This document shows positions 24,881-38,200 of a stretch of 64,000 nt of DNA, one piece after another (position 1 is the first letter of the stretch; every line of letters begins with the position of its first letter). Source of the DNA: Melanocharis versteri (taxonomy: Eukaryota > Chordata > Aves > Passeriformes > Melanocharitidae); contig VZTG01007430.1 in assembly GCA_013397845.1 (NCBI GenBank), positions 186,001-250,000 of the forward strand. Reading direction: 5' to 3'. The position numbers and the translations under genes were made by a program. The notes under the pieces were generated by a model that saw only the letters and a program-made list of their open reading frames with translations, had not been told where the DNA came from and made no database searches.

Positions 24881-26161
24881 ATGTGGGCAATAACCCCCGG
24901 TCTCACGTAGCTGCTGTAAATGTGAATTGATTGATGTTTGTGAAGTGTTCAGATACCCGGGTGGTGAGTGCCACAGAAAATCGTGTGAGGGACTCAATAA
25001 TCCTGTCCTCAGAGCAGCTCTTGGGTAAAGCACACAGGCATGCATTGTTTAGGGTGAGGAGAGTAAAATATTGAAGAGCTCCTCGTGAAATGCATGTTCT
25101 CCTTTCTGCTCAGTGAAGGAGACAGAGAGTGAGGAAAAATAGTATAGAGTGGAGTAAACAAAGGCTGCCTCATGATTCATGTGCACGAGGGAATGGATGT
25201 AAGAATTTCTCTGGCATTCCTTAATGTTGTATTTCCTGACTCATATATTCACGCCCTTCATTTTGACGTATACTTGGTGGATGAGTTATTAATACCATGG
25301 TGTGGAAATCCTTGTGCTTCTGGTGAAGAGGTAACAGTTGTGTAGGTAACAAAGCTTGTTTAAGAGTGAGCCCTTATTTAATTTTCAGTTTAATTTCTTT
25401 TTGAATTTGTTTAACTTCTGGGTTCTTGATAAAAATAAGTCTCTATCTTAAGCATCCCGTTCTTTCTACAGTGGCAAACTGAACAATACTGCAGAACCAG
25501 GTACACTTGTAGATTTTAAGGAAGATAGAGCATATTGTTTTCTGAAGTTCCATTAGCAATAGGGGAGCTATCCAGGGAGAGGAAAATGGAGGAGTTGGAA
25601 AAAGAAACTCCTTCATGGGAGTTGAGGAGTAACAAAAGTACCAGAGACAGCAGTTGTGTTGATTCTCATACGACAACTGCTGCTTTTTCACCTCACCTTA
25701 ATCTTCGCAGATTCTGCCCGAATTGTTTCCATTCTGCAACAATTATTCAGGCAGGAAGGGAGATCTGAAAGGTACAAGGATTAAAAAATGAGGTTTGGCA
25801 GCTACCAGTCTGCAGCAGGCACTGTGAGCTTTTGTCACCTTGGCTTTCTCAAAGAAAGCAACAGTGTTTGAATTTTCCCAATCCTGGTGCTTTTGTTTTC
25901 ATGGCAAGACCCACTGGGATCCCTGGTTTGCATTGTGGAGTGCTGCTGGCCACTGTTAGAAAAGAGTCAAGGGACCAAAGCTTGGGTTCCTGCAGTATGA
26001 ACCGTCGCTTTATTCTGTATAAACTAAGGGAACAGCTGGCCGAGGGAAGAAAACCCAAACCAAAATGCATATCTTGGTGCCACAACATCATTGAGTGTCA
26101 TCATTTTTTATGTAAAACTGTACTGATTTTCTTCTTCTTTTTTTTTTTAATATAATTTCAG
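24881..26161. other. Presumed first-intron sequence ending at the ATG exon
   Basis: No recognised exon or repeat in 1.3 kb. It ends in a T-rich tract (about 26128-26158) that forms the polypyrimidine tract of the ATG exon. Confidence 0.6.
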
Positions 26162-26277
26162 TTTGGAAATTGATTAAAGAATCTCCATAGAATTCAATAT
26201 GGCATCACAGCAGTCATCTGTATCAACAGAGGAGCAGGCTTCCTCTGAAATAGACGATCTCCATCTAACGCTGCAAG
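26162..26277 (+). CDS. SYNE2: SYNE2 first coding exon (5'UTR tail 26162-26198, start codon 26199)
   Basis: A long T-rich tract ends in an acceptor AG at 26160-26161, so this is an internal exon and at least one non-coding exon lies upstream. The ATG at 26199 has A at -3 and G at +4, a strong Kozak context. An in-frame TAA at 26175-26177 rules out an upstream extension within the exon. It encodes residues 1-26 (MASQQSSVSTEEQ..., then IDDLHLTLQ) and one base of codon 27. The donor is GTAAGT. The following intron is 9,634 bp. Confidence 0.93.
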
Positions 26278-29200
26278 GTAAGTCACTGAAGCTTTCTGTG
26301 CCTTTTTAATCTAGATTTTTGTCTAAAATCTGTGGCTGTGTGTACGAGTTGAAGGGAATTCTGAGAAACCTGTTTAAACTAGGGTTATGTTGAATGTAGT
26401 TAGTTCATGTCTGTGCTTCTTTGCAGATGTTTCTGTGTTTCATGAGAGAGGCTTCAGCAGGAGAATGAAAGATAAGCTCTTGTGGTACTCTCTCGTGATA
26501 TTTTCAGATCAGTTGCCTTTTTTGGTGCTGATGTCCTCACTGGTTCTTAAGCTTTGTTACTCAGAATACATGTTGCTGTAAACTGTTTTGAAAGCAACCA
26601 CCAGCATGAAAACAAGCCAGTTCATTAGTTTCCTTGTTTTCAATTTGCTGACAATTAGGTGGTTGCATTGAGCTGTCTTAATGAAGCTATTGACTGCAGT
26701 ACTATTTTATTTGTTTTGTTTTGTTTTCTGTTTTTTACTACTCTATCCCCTGCAAGTGGGGGTAATTTTTGTGGCTTCTAAACAAATTTCTTGTGGGTCA
26801 AGTCTTTGGTTCTTACTTGTCATGCATTATAACTTGTTAAGGAAGCACTCAGTGGTGATTTTTAATTATTTCAGTTTAATGGCATCTACTTGGACAGTTA
26901 AGTGATGATCAGTGCATCCGACCTGGCCTCTCAGAACTTTCAGGTTTTCCTTACTCACATGTTGAATTTCCTTCTGTAAGAATTTTCTGTGAAGGTTGGC
27001 TTTGCTCTGAACATATTCATGGGGGCTATCAAGGAGGCTAGTCCAGGCAGCAGGACTAGCCCTGCTGAAAAGCTTGGTTTTGATGTGTTTAGAGCCTGGT
27101 TATCCTAGAACGGATGGGCTAGCTCGTGTTTCCACAGAGCTATTTCCTTTTAACTCGCTTGCAGTGAAATTTCTATGGTGCTTGGTTGAGAGCAAATATG
27201 TTGAAAACAGATGGTGCAAAAGAATATTCTGCCAAGTCGCTTCTGTGATCCATATTTGCACTAATACTGTCGTTGAAGCCATGTGTTTTGACGAGTGAGT
27301 GTTAATAGTGGTCTAAAGCCAAGCGTCTTTAATGGTGAATTTTCTTCCGTTTTTCTTCAGTATTGCATTTTCAGGAGAACAAGTGAAAACTTGTAGCAGA
27401 GGGGAGCTAGTCTGACTTTTGCACCAAGCACAGCTTGTCAGACACACATTTGTTGTGCCAGTCAAACTCAGCCTTGGGTAGAAAGTCTGAGGTGGCTGTT
27501 GTTGTGAAACAGATTTGGAAAACACTCTCTAGCTTTAAGGCAGATTTAAAGTTACATGCCATTTTAGGACAGGGTTTTACCTTCAAATTCTTTCTCTGAA
27601 AAGTCAGGTTGGTGTTTGTGTTGAATAACAATTGAGTTTTTTGGTCAATATCTCATTGAAGGAGCCCTGCTCAGTAAAATTGAAATGACTGTATTTCTCT
27701 GCTGTAATAAATGGAGCTCTTAGGTTATGCTGAAATGAACGAACTGCAAATCTTGTGCCCAAGCTGTCTGCGCCTGGCTGTTGTAAAACATCGGGAGACA
27801 TCCCTTAGAAGTGACATGAGCAATTTTTTGTAATGATTGAAGACACAACAAATGGTACTGACAGATTTTGTGTACGTCTGCTCAGGGTCAAACAAGCAAA
27901 TGGCAATACAGCTGTGAGGAAGCACCAAACACACAATCCTTGACATGACATATAGGGACCATTAGCAGCTCTGCTCACAGATCTGTGGTAGCAAAGGTCA
28001 AATAAGAAGAATAGGGTCACTCAAGGAAACAGGTTTTTCCATTAATAGGATTCTTGAGATGAGATTTGTGAAGCAGCCAGAAACATCTATTGCTTTAAAC
28101 CTTCAGGTCCACCTGAAAGGAAGAGTTACAGAAATTTCAAATTCAAGGAATAGCTACTTGCAACTATCAGAAAAGCAGCTTACATTTTGTGTGACTGCTG
28201 ATGGATGTAAAACTTGTTATGATCTCCTTTTTCAAATTGCTGCTTCAAAGAATATGTCCAGCGTTGTATAGTACACAGCAGAACGGGAGACATGCATAAA
28301 TGGTGCAGAAGGAAAAAGCAGGGGTGAGATCTAGTCTGGATGTAGTCTAGATGCATTTTAATCTACTTTTTAATTCTTTGTGATCCAACCTTCCGTTATT
28401 CCTGGAAGGCATCCCGTGGGGATAGAGTACTTGTCTAGTCTCATTAATTAGGGCAAGATCAACTTAATGTGTCAATTGGTTTGTTCGTATAACTTCGTGA
28501 AGTTTATGCCTAAAAAATGTAACAAAATCATTAGCTTTATTCTTTTTCCTTCCCTGCCATGGGTAGGTATGTTATTTTAGGTATGCTTGACTGTGATTTA
28601 AGTTACAGACTTCTGTGAGGACAGCACTTTCGGGAAGAAAAAGAAGGAAAAAAGAGGGAAAGAACAATCTCCTTTAAGTAATTAGTGGAGTGTTTACTAT
28701 GTAGTAGTTCTAATTATTATAGCATTCCTATTAATTTATGGCTAGTTGGTTAATAGTGTAAAAGCTTGTTAGTGGGTTTTTAGGTAGAACATTCACTTTC
28801 CTTAATAGTGTTTGGCCTAGAAGATGCCATAAAGAAATTCACTGGAAAATAGGTAAAAATGTAACTTTGTTCTCAGTGCGTCTTTCTTGTCAGCTAATTA
28901 CTTTAAGGAGACTTAATGAAGCTTGAAAAACATGAAGAAAGTCGATAAAGAAATGAAAGCAGTATGTTTTCTAATGCCCCCATCTCCAGGCATTTTCAAA
29001 TGGTAAAGCTAGTCACAAAATCATGAGGCTGAATAAAGAGCTGCAGGAATATAAACCCTTCTGTATGGATCTTTTCAGATTTATGTATTGCTCTTTAACC
29101 TTTACCGGTTTTCAAGCTGATATCCAGATGAGAGTATTAGTTACCCTTTCCCTCCATGCCAAGAAAATGGAAATTGCTATGAAAATGCATGATGTCAGGA

Positions 29201-32200
29201 ATTGGCAGGCTTATTTTGTTTTCTTTTGTTCCTTCCCTCTGTCCCAGATGTTATAATATAATTTAATCAGATTAAGGTCAACATTATCTGGGCCCTTTCC
29301 TTCAGCACCTCTCTGCTTCTTTGCAGTTTTCTGATGCAGCACAGCTTACAGCAGCTGCAGGATTGCTTTGTGTCCTTGCCACAGCCATGTAAAAGTGCAG
29401 GTGCAAAGCCTGGAGCTGGACCTATTATGGCTATATCCAGTGGGGAATACTTTAGGGAAGAGTTTCTCCTGCCAGGCAATCTGCAAGCATTTTGGTGAAC
29501 AGAGGATGCTTGACAGGGAGATACTTAGTTGCACCATGGACCATGTTTGAAACCTTAAGTCATTTTTGGTGTAGGATGGAGCAGGCAGGAGCTCAGGGCT
29601 TGGCTGGCCATGAGCATGGGAGGAATAAAGCAGGATGAGTGTCCTGTGTCTCCTCCTCCTGTGTTTCCCTCCCATCACTGCGTTAAGGGCTGGCCCCAGA
29701 GAGGGGTCCAGCCTGCTGCTCGTCCTTCTGTGGATTGAAGAGGAGCAGTCAACATCCGAAATTGCCTTTGGCTACTTGAGATGAGGAGCCATGTCACCTC
29801 CTTGGTAAGAGAAGGGCTTCCTGGCAGTGCTCTGGGAGCTGTTGGAGATGGAATTGGGCTTTGCTTGCTGAGCAGGAGTGCGGGATTGCAGCGAGGGGAA
29901 CGTGTGGCTGCTCGCAGATGGGTGGCTGCAGCAGGAGCTCTGCAGGGTTTGTGGCACCCTGGAACGGATTATTTTTTGCTTTTGGAATGTGAATCTCTTT
30001 ACCTGTGGGAGGATTCAACTTCTATTTTCTGTCCTGTGCACAAACCGTTCCCCTGTCTTCCCTAGGATAGCAAACAGACCCTGTGCGTGGTGCTTCCCAC
30101 CAAGCCTGTGCAGAACTCTGTTTTCCCTTTTCTTTTCATGCTTGCTGAGCTAATTCAAACACAAGAGAGTATGTTTTAGCTCTTGGAGTTTGGGGCATGT
30201 ACTTACTCTTTCCCTGTTTAATTAACTGCAGGGGTCCTAATTTTTGGCTCCACTTATTAATCTGCGTGTGTATTACTGTTTATCAGTGTAACCCAAAGGA
30301 TGATAATATAGGAATGTGGTTGCTAAAGCTGAAGGGAGTTTTTGAAGAGAGTTTAGTGATAAAAATGAATGATACTATTTTCATGCAGTTATGTCTAATC
30401 CTTTATGAATGATTTCTCTTCAAGTGAAATTGAAAATATGGAGATGTGGTTTTGTTGTGCAGCTTGTAGATTGTACTCATCTCTGAGTAAAGGGGGATTT
30501 CTTTTTGAGACCCTCTTAATTCATCCAGAGGTCAGGTAGATTACTAGTTCTTACCCAGCTTTTTTGTGCTCTAACTGGATGTCTCATATGTTGGCCACTT
30601 GCTTATTACAGCTACACTTTTTTTTCTTTACCCAGAATGATTAAAAAAGTCCATTAAATGTTTGTTACAATTTTACAGGGGTGACTTTTACAAAAAGCTC
30701 CCATAGGAGCTGCACAGAAATTTATTCCCGGTTTATGCCCGGGTGAGGAGCTGCTCCGTCACTGCAGGGCTTTGTGGCATGTGACAGGGCTGATGGCACT
30801 GGAGAGGCAACTGACACATGACACTGCCTTGAAAAAATTCAGTTGTGGGTATTTTTGTCTGCTTCACATGCCTAATGTGAAAAATAGGTTGTATAGTTGC
30901 ACAGAAGTGTTCCCTGCTAGGTAAATTTCAGTTTGTTAAAGGCATTATCTGGTGCATAACTGGTTAAAAACTGGCATTAAAATGCCAAAGGAGTGGATGG
31001 CTCCTGAGGCACCTGTGAGGCCACTAACAGTCAGATCCCTGTTTCACTGTTCATTTTCTTTAGAAAAGCCACTTAAGTGTTTATCTCTAGAAGTATGTCG
31101 ATACTTAAATGTGACTTGGTGCCTTTAAGAATTTAATCTCAACCTCCCTATGCCCCTGAGTACTAAAACATCGCTTTGTCGTGGCAGTAAAGACAGTGGT
31201 GATTCAGAGCAGGGCTGCTCCAGCATCCTGACAACAAGAACAGCAAAAGGGTTACAGAAAGCCAGGAGGGCAAAGCTTGGTGTGAGCACATTTCCTGAGT
31301 TAGCAGCACTTTTGGTAATCTGGACAATTGGCTTTCAAAAAGGAAAAAGGAGGTTGAAAAGAGTAGTGTAGAAAGTTTCCACTTGCTTCACTGATGTGGT
31401 AGTAGTGATTTAGTTAATATTTATCTAATATTTGGATTTGAAAAGACCCATTCCTGCCTGTAGAGGTATTCTCCTCATCTTCATTGGGCTTTGGATAAAC
31501 TTCTCAGTCTGGACAAAAAATTCTGTGTTTGTTTTTAATTGCTTAACACCATGTTGCTGAACATAAATGCTGGAAATAACTCTTTTCCCTGCTTTCCTGT
31601 CTGCAGAACACAAAACTGTTGCTGGGTGGAAGGGAAGGGACTATACAAAGGGCTTGAGGGTTAATTGCTCACTCTCTCCCTGGATTTGCAATTGTTCTTC
31701 TGATGGTTCCAATCATTTAAAGAATGTACCTGCTTGGTGTATTAGTTCATACCAGCAGTGCTGTCTTGAAGGAGCTCTCCCAGTTATCCCTGCTACCCAT
31801 CCTTTGGTTCATTTTGCTGGGCTGTCAGGCAGTGTGGAAATGGTTGTTTTGAATGAAACTGAAATAAAGAAGGTGCTGTGGCTGTCTGTGGGCATTGGGG
31901 CTGGAGTTAGCCCAACACAACCTTTGTCCCTGCCCATGTGGTGGGTGCACTGCTTTGTGAACACCAGCTCTCTCGATCTGTTCCTGATGAGCTCCCTGCA
32001 CGCTGCTGTAGACGCAGCCTCAGCTGACCTCAGTGCTGAAAGGAAGATATAAAAATATCATACACAAGAGGTGATTCCTCCTGGTGAAACAGAGATGAGA
32101 AAATGACAGACAGGCTTGTGCTCATTAAAGTGATTGCTTGAATTTTTTTTTTTTTTGAGAGAAGCCATACAGTTGTAAATTGTTCACTGGCAGTGGTGCA

Positions 32201-35200
32201 CAATTCTTGTGATAGAAGAAATCCTCTTTGCTGTTTGATGAGTGTGGACGGACAGGCTGCATCTGTTCTGCCATGATTTGCTTCCCCCAGCTTCCTGCTG
32301 AAGGAGATGATGCTTTCCTTGGAGCTGCCATTCCCTGTCCTCAGGAAGGGAGGCACAAAAAGCAGCAGGGGAGAGGAGACTGATTTTAAGTCTTGTTTTT
32401 CCTGCATCACAGTTAAAGGAAGGCTGAGAGTAAAACAGTGGCTGGCAGTGCTGCTGCTCTCCTCTCCCTCCTGGGAGAGTTCAGCACTCACGTGGTCCCT
32501 GCCGTGTCCCTGTGCTCCTAATGATCAGCCTGGCTTGTAGCACTTGTTGGTAGCTCATTACTGAATAAAACAGTCATTGTCCAGCAGTGTGTATTGATTT
32601 TTGGCTATCCTACGTGACACATTGCTTGTGTGTGTTATTCCTCCCTAAAGAGTTTTTAACACAGGGTGAAATGTGATAGATTTTGGGTATTTTCAGATTA
32701 CCAGGTTCTTATTCTGGTCTCTCAGATCCACTTTTTAGCTTAGTGAGTTGCGACCCAAAGTAAAGGGAATGATCAGGGTTTGGGTTTTTTTTATAGCTTT
32801 TTTATTCTAGGTCAGTGACATTTTGAAAACTAGGGCAAGAGAAAACCAAGGTCAGTTAGAGTCCTACAAAAAAGCCTAACAAAGAATCCATTCAGCCTCA
32901 TAAAAATAAAAATCCGTATTAATTAACCACGTGGTAGAGATAAGAATTGGCGAGCTTGATTAAATCATTAGCGCCTCCGAGCAGCAGCAGCGTCAGAGGG
33001 GAGCTGGGAGGGAGAAAACACACTCAGCCTGAAAATTGCAATACTAATGCCTGCCACGGTGCCAGGAGCACATCTGTACTGAGTGTGTGTGGCGTGGTCT
33101 GCGTGGAAACACTGACTGCTGCACTACAAGCTGGGGGAATACTGGCAAGCATGGAGTTCCGTTATTAATTCGGGAGGAGATTCTATTATTATTATTTGTT
33201 TGGGTAGGAAAAAAAGGCACATGGCAGCGGAGGCAGCAGCTGCTTGGAAGGCAGCCCAGTGGGTTGGGTGAGGTAGTTGTGGAGGGTTTAAGGTGCTCTT
33301 AGGTGTGTGCAGTGGAATAACCACCTTGTACTTTCACCAGGTGAGACATTTGCCTGAGAGCTGCCCACGTGAATCAACACTTGCAGTATCTGGCCCCTAT
33401 TGCATAATGAAGCATTTTAATATGGATGTCAACCAAAACAAGGCCGAGTGTCTCATCCTAACCATCTGTAACCAGCCCCAAACGCAAGTTCTTCAAATCA
33501 GCAGCAGTAGCGTGTGTTTGGCAAGAGCTGCAGCTGCAGGAGTTGCTGGCGCCAGGCAGAGTAGTCAGTATTTGCTCTCTATCCCTTTTCAAGTGCTGGC
33601 CATTCCAGCCTTGCCTGCCGGATAAAATTGAGCGCAGCCACTCAATAATTGCTTGTTGGGTAATCGGAATGGCTCCTACGTGGTGTTCAGCCGAAGGGTG
33701 TGGTTGGCTCCTGTGCTAACATGAAGCCAGTATCTCCGTGCTATTTTTGTCCTCCTTGTGAGCGTTGCAGCGTTGTTTGGTCTGTGTGGCATGCGTGCAC
33801 TTAATTTTCTGTTTTCCGAACAAAACCCGGTTTTGTCATGTTGTTTTTGTCCATGCCTTTAAGACTGCCCTTATCTTACCATTTGAGGGCAATCTTTGTG
33901 ATGCTCAGAAAGAATCCCAAAACAATCCAGCAAGCAGGGGAAACCGTCTGCTTCATGCTCGGACAGGATGGTGGTGCTGCGGATTAGAGGAGGGCTGTTG
34001 AAAGATGCCTTCACTACAAGATGCAAAGCAGTACTCGACGCACGTAACATGGATGTTTTTGTTGCTGCTCACCCGCCCAGTGGGGCAGAAGGCAGCCTGT
34101 GGGGTGAGGAGCAGGAGCCTGGGTTAGCCTCAAGCAAATTTCTGTGTTTCATGAGCTGATGAAGCTCTGCAGAAACTCTTTTGGGTCATGAGAAGACCCC
34201 ACAACTGGAGTTTGTGGTTGCAGATTCCCAGAGTGTGGTAAAGTGTGGGACATTTTCCTGTGAGTGCTGTTTTCACTTTCATGGGCAGAACAGTCAACAT
34301 GGTTTTTTTTTCCCCTGAGGGCGTGGTATTTTTGGTATCCTTCATCCTGCCCAGCCTACCAAAACACACATATCTATTGCTGAGAAATCTTGCACTTGCC
34401 TTACAATGTTGAGCTTGCTTTCAATCAATCTTTTGAGCAAGAACACGCTTTCAGAGGCAGAAGGGATGGTCTGTTCCCACTCTGTCTCCCAGATTTGTTT
34501 CGCCATGCAAGCCTTTTCTGGGAGGCCAGCCCCAACGCTTGCAGTCAAGGCTGCTATGGAAAGGGAGATAAAAAGGAGTTTGTGTTCAGGGTGGCGCTCA
34601 CAAGCCTTTGGGATGGCTGCTGGTGGCAGATGTGGGTCCATCATCTCAGGGGCCAAAACCTCTGTCTGTCACCTGAGACCTGTGTGCAGACTTCCAGCCC
34701 CGTGGGACATACGGGTTTTGTGGTGTGTCTTGGAAATGGAGTGGTTTTTTGGGAGGGAGCGTGGGCTGGGAAGTCAGGTAATACAGTGCCCCTGACAGGG
34801 CTGGGTCTGGGGAGCTGGTGTGGTCCAAGTCTGCTGCTCACCCTCTGCTTCTCCTTCTGGGGGAACTGGACTTTCCTCCATCTCTGCTGCACAGATGCAC
34901 ATGTGAGAAACTGTTCAAACACTCTGGTTTTTGAAACATGGGCTTAACCAGCTCCCTGCGAGAAACTGTTCAAATACTCTGGTTTTTGAAACATGGGCTT
35001 AACCAGCTCCCTGCGAGAAACTGTTCAAATACTCTGGTTTTTGAAACATGGGCTTAACCAGCTCCCTGCCTCCCTGCACAACTGGTACTTGTTCCCAGTG
35101 TGGCTCGGTGAGGGCCCTGGGTGCAGAGCTGGGTCTCTGTGTCANCTGGTGCTTGCTCCCAGTGTGGCTCCAGAGGGCCCTGGGTGCAGAGCTGGGTCTC

Positions 35201-38200
35201 TGTGTCACTGCGTCATGCTTTGAGTCCCATTCCACTGCTTTTTGCTGCAGCACAAGTTCAAGCACTTCCTTCTTCCTCTTGCCTGTATTAAGACCCTGTG
35301 CTCTCCTTTTTGGCTGGATTAATAATCTGTGTCCCCCAGGGAGGGTCCAGCACTAGAAAGGATGCTGTTAGAGGCTGTATTTCCCCATGACAGCCTCATA
35401 ACTCTCTCCAGCCCTTCAGTTAGCAAAGATTTCTTATTGTGTGGCTTCAGCTACAGATGTGCATTTATTATCTAGCTCCAGCCTGCATCCAACTTCATGG
35501 ATTTTTGCTTTTCCCAAATTCCAAGATGTCTTGTACTGATGATGGCCCTGAGTCCTTGAAGGAACATTTAGAAATGGGCAGAGCTGTTGTAGACATATTT
35601 CTCTGTGGAATTCTGTGTTCACACTGCTCTTTGTATTTGCTGATCTTCTGAGAAAACCCTAATTAGTTATTCTCTGCATCCTGTAGGTTGTGCTTGATGA
35701 TTGTAGAGGTCTTTGCAGTATCAAATCAGCGAGCAAGAAAATTTCAGCTACAAAACAAGAGTTGATAAAAACTGATATTAAATAGTAACTTAGTATCTGG
35801 AAGGACAGATCTTAGGTTTGAGGTGGATGCTGTGCGTCTTTTTGAGAAAGAGGGATAAAACCTGATCGTTTTTCCATTAACTTTGTTTTCTTTTTTGTTT
35901 TTATTTCGCAGTCCAGCGAGAGTTTACACAGAAGAAAACCTTCACTAGTTGGATAAATTCAATATTGGCAAAGGTAAGTGGGGGATTCTTTAGCAAAGAT
36001 GTGCCTTTTGCCTTTTTGATTCAGATATGCTGGTTAGAGATTAAATTTTTTAGGAGGAAACAAAATTAGTACAAGTTTTTTTAGGCACTGGATGGAAAAA
36101 GTAGCCCTGAGAAGCATTTGTTTAGTAAGTGCAACAGCACTGTACTGGGGCATGTCCAAGGACATTTGTATGAGGTGGTTTGTGTGTAGATGTCACTCTT
36201 CCTTACTCGTGTGGTAAAACTTGTGGTGGATTGAGGCACATGTGTCAGGGTTTTACGAGTTTCTGAGTTTACAGTTGGTTTTACAGTGATTAGGTAAGTG
36301 TTATTCTATTATGCAATCCAAGAACATGAGTTTAATGAGATGACCTGAGTGACTGGTAAGCATTAAGACAAACCACACAGTAGTGTAGGTGCTCGTTAAG
36401 CTCAGCAAACAGCTCCTGCAGCATGTGCTGCTGGGGCTCTGACTTGCTCAGGTGAAAAAAAAATAAAATCTTGTTTTGCTCCCTCCTTGAGCAGAAGCTG
36501 CTGAGCTCATGATAAGTTCGTGTTGTGTGGGTGAAAAGAGGTTTAGCTATGCAGCTCTAACTCAAATTTGTACTTGGGGTATATTGATTAAGATTTCAAA
36601 ATATGAATTAACTGCCTTGTTTAGCTATCCCTTTCTTAAATTTTTTTTTCTTTGGCCACAGACATCCTTGAAAAATGTGAGTGCTTGAAAGTGAGGCCTA
36701 AAATTACCCTTATAAAACACAGAGGCAGGACAAGGGGGAATAAGACACAGACATAATAATGAGTTAAAAGAAGCCACATGTGGCTGTTTAGATGCAGGAT
36801 TTTTATTGCAGCTTAATGAAAAAAATAAACGATCCTAAACATTATTTAACAGCAGCATAATCCGTGATGTTTTGTGTGTTGAATTCAAAATGACAAGATT
36901 GAAATTTATCTTGCAGCATACCCCTCCTTATGTTGTCTCAGACCTGTATACAGACATACAGCAAGGACATTTGCTTCTGGATCTGTTGGAAGTGCTTTCA
37001 GGTCAACATCTGGTAAGACAGAGTAATAAAAATATTACCTCAATCCTTTGTCAAGTCCAGCAAAGATTTCTGGATGTGCGTAACTGCAAGCATATGAATC
37101 ATCCCTCTGGAGCCATAGAGTTAGTTTCAAGTAATGTATTTTTATACCATTGGCTTGGAAACACGCTGAAGTAAGTTGATCCGAAGTAATTTACGAATCT
37201 TTGCAGGACTTCCCTTATCAAAATATAGAATAAAATTAATTTTTACAGCTGAAGATATAACCTGGTTTTTTTTTGCTTTGCAGCCACGGGAAAAAGGATT
37301 TAATACCTTCCAGTGTAGAAGTAATATAGAAAATGCTTTGACATTTTTAAAGAGCAGATCAGTGAGTATTAACTTCAGAATTCACAACTAAAGCCAGTTT
37401 AGCTGGTAGGACATTTTCTTTGTTAACAATGATCCTTTTTTTTTTCCTCCTTAGCTGAAACTCATAAATATTCATGTAGCTGACATTATTGAAGGAAAAC
37501 CTTCCATTGTGCTTGGCCTAATCTGGACCATTATATTTCATTTTCATGTAAGTATTTCAGCGATGTAAGAGGGTTTTAGTAGAGGGGAAAAGCACAAAGA
37601 AGTGTTGACTTATGTGATTGCCAAATAAGATGAGTTAGAAGAAAGCAAAAGATTATTTTCTGACGTGTGGAAGTGACAGCTCAAGGAGGAGATGCACCAA
37701 TGCAGGGATGGCAGTGATGAACAGTATCTAGCTGCAAATGGTGGGGAGGAAAGATACTGAGATTTTGGTTGAAGTAACCAGTTGAAAAATAGGCTACATT
37801 TTGCTTGTCTGAGGTCTGTAACGATTAAGCTCCAAAAAGAGCAGATAGTGTGACGTGGCTCATCCATCTCCCTCAGAGGCAGCCCCGCTCCTCAGTGTTG
37901 ACTGTGCTTACAATGTACAATTCTTGTATTATTTTTTTTAGCACCAGTGCCTGAAATGACATGAAGGCTGTCATAGTCATGTTTCTTATACAATAGGAGT
38001 GTGCATCTTGCATGGCATGAGGTTATAGGGAGGTGTGAAAGCACAGGGCCTTGATTTAATCGTGTTGTGGGGCTGCAGAGGATGCTGGAGCCAAGCTGGC
38101 TTCTAGGGAGAGCCCAGCAGTGAAATAATGTAGGTGCACTAACTGGTGGCTGGGGCTCAGGAGAGCACTAAGAAGCAATGTTTTCTAACAGCATTTAGCC

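Noticed and set aside
34390..34947. 185-codon open frame in the long intron
   Set aside because: No recognisable domain, no splice or promoter context, overlapping open frames in other phases, and it runs into a tandem repeat. Looks like chance.
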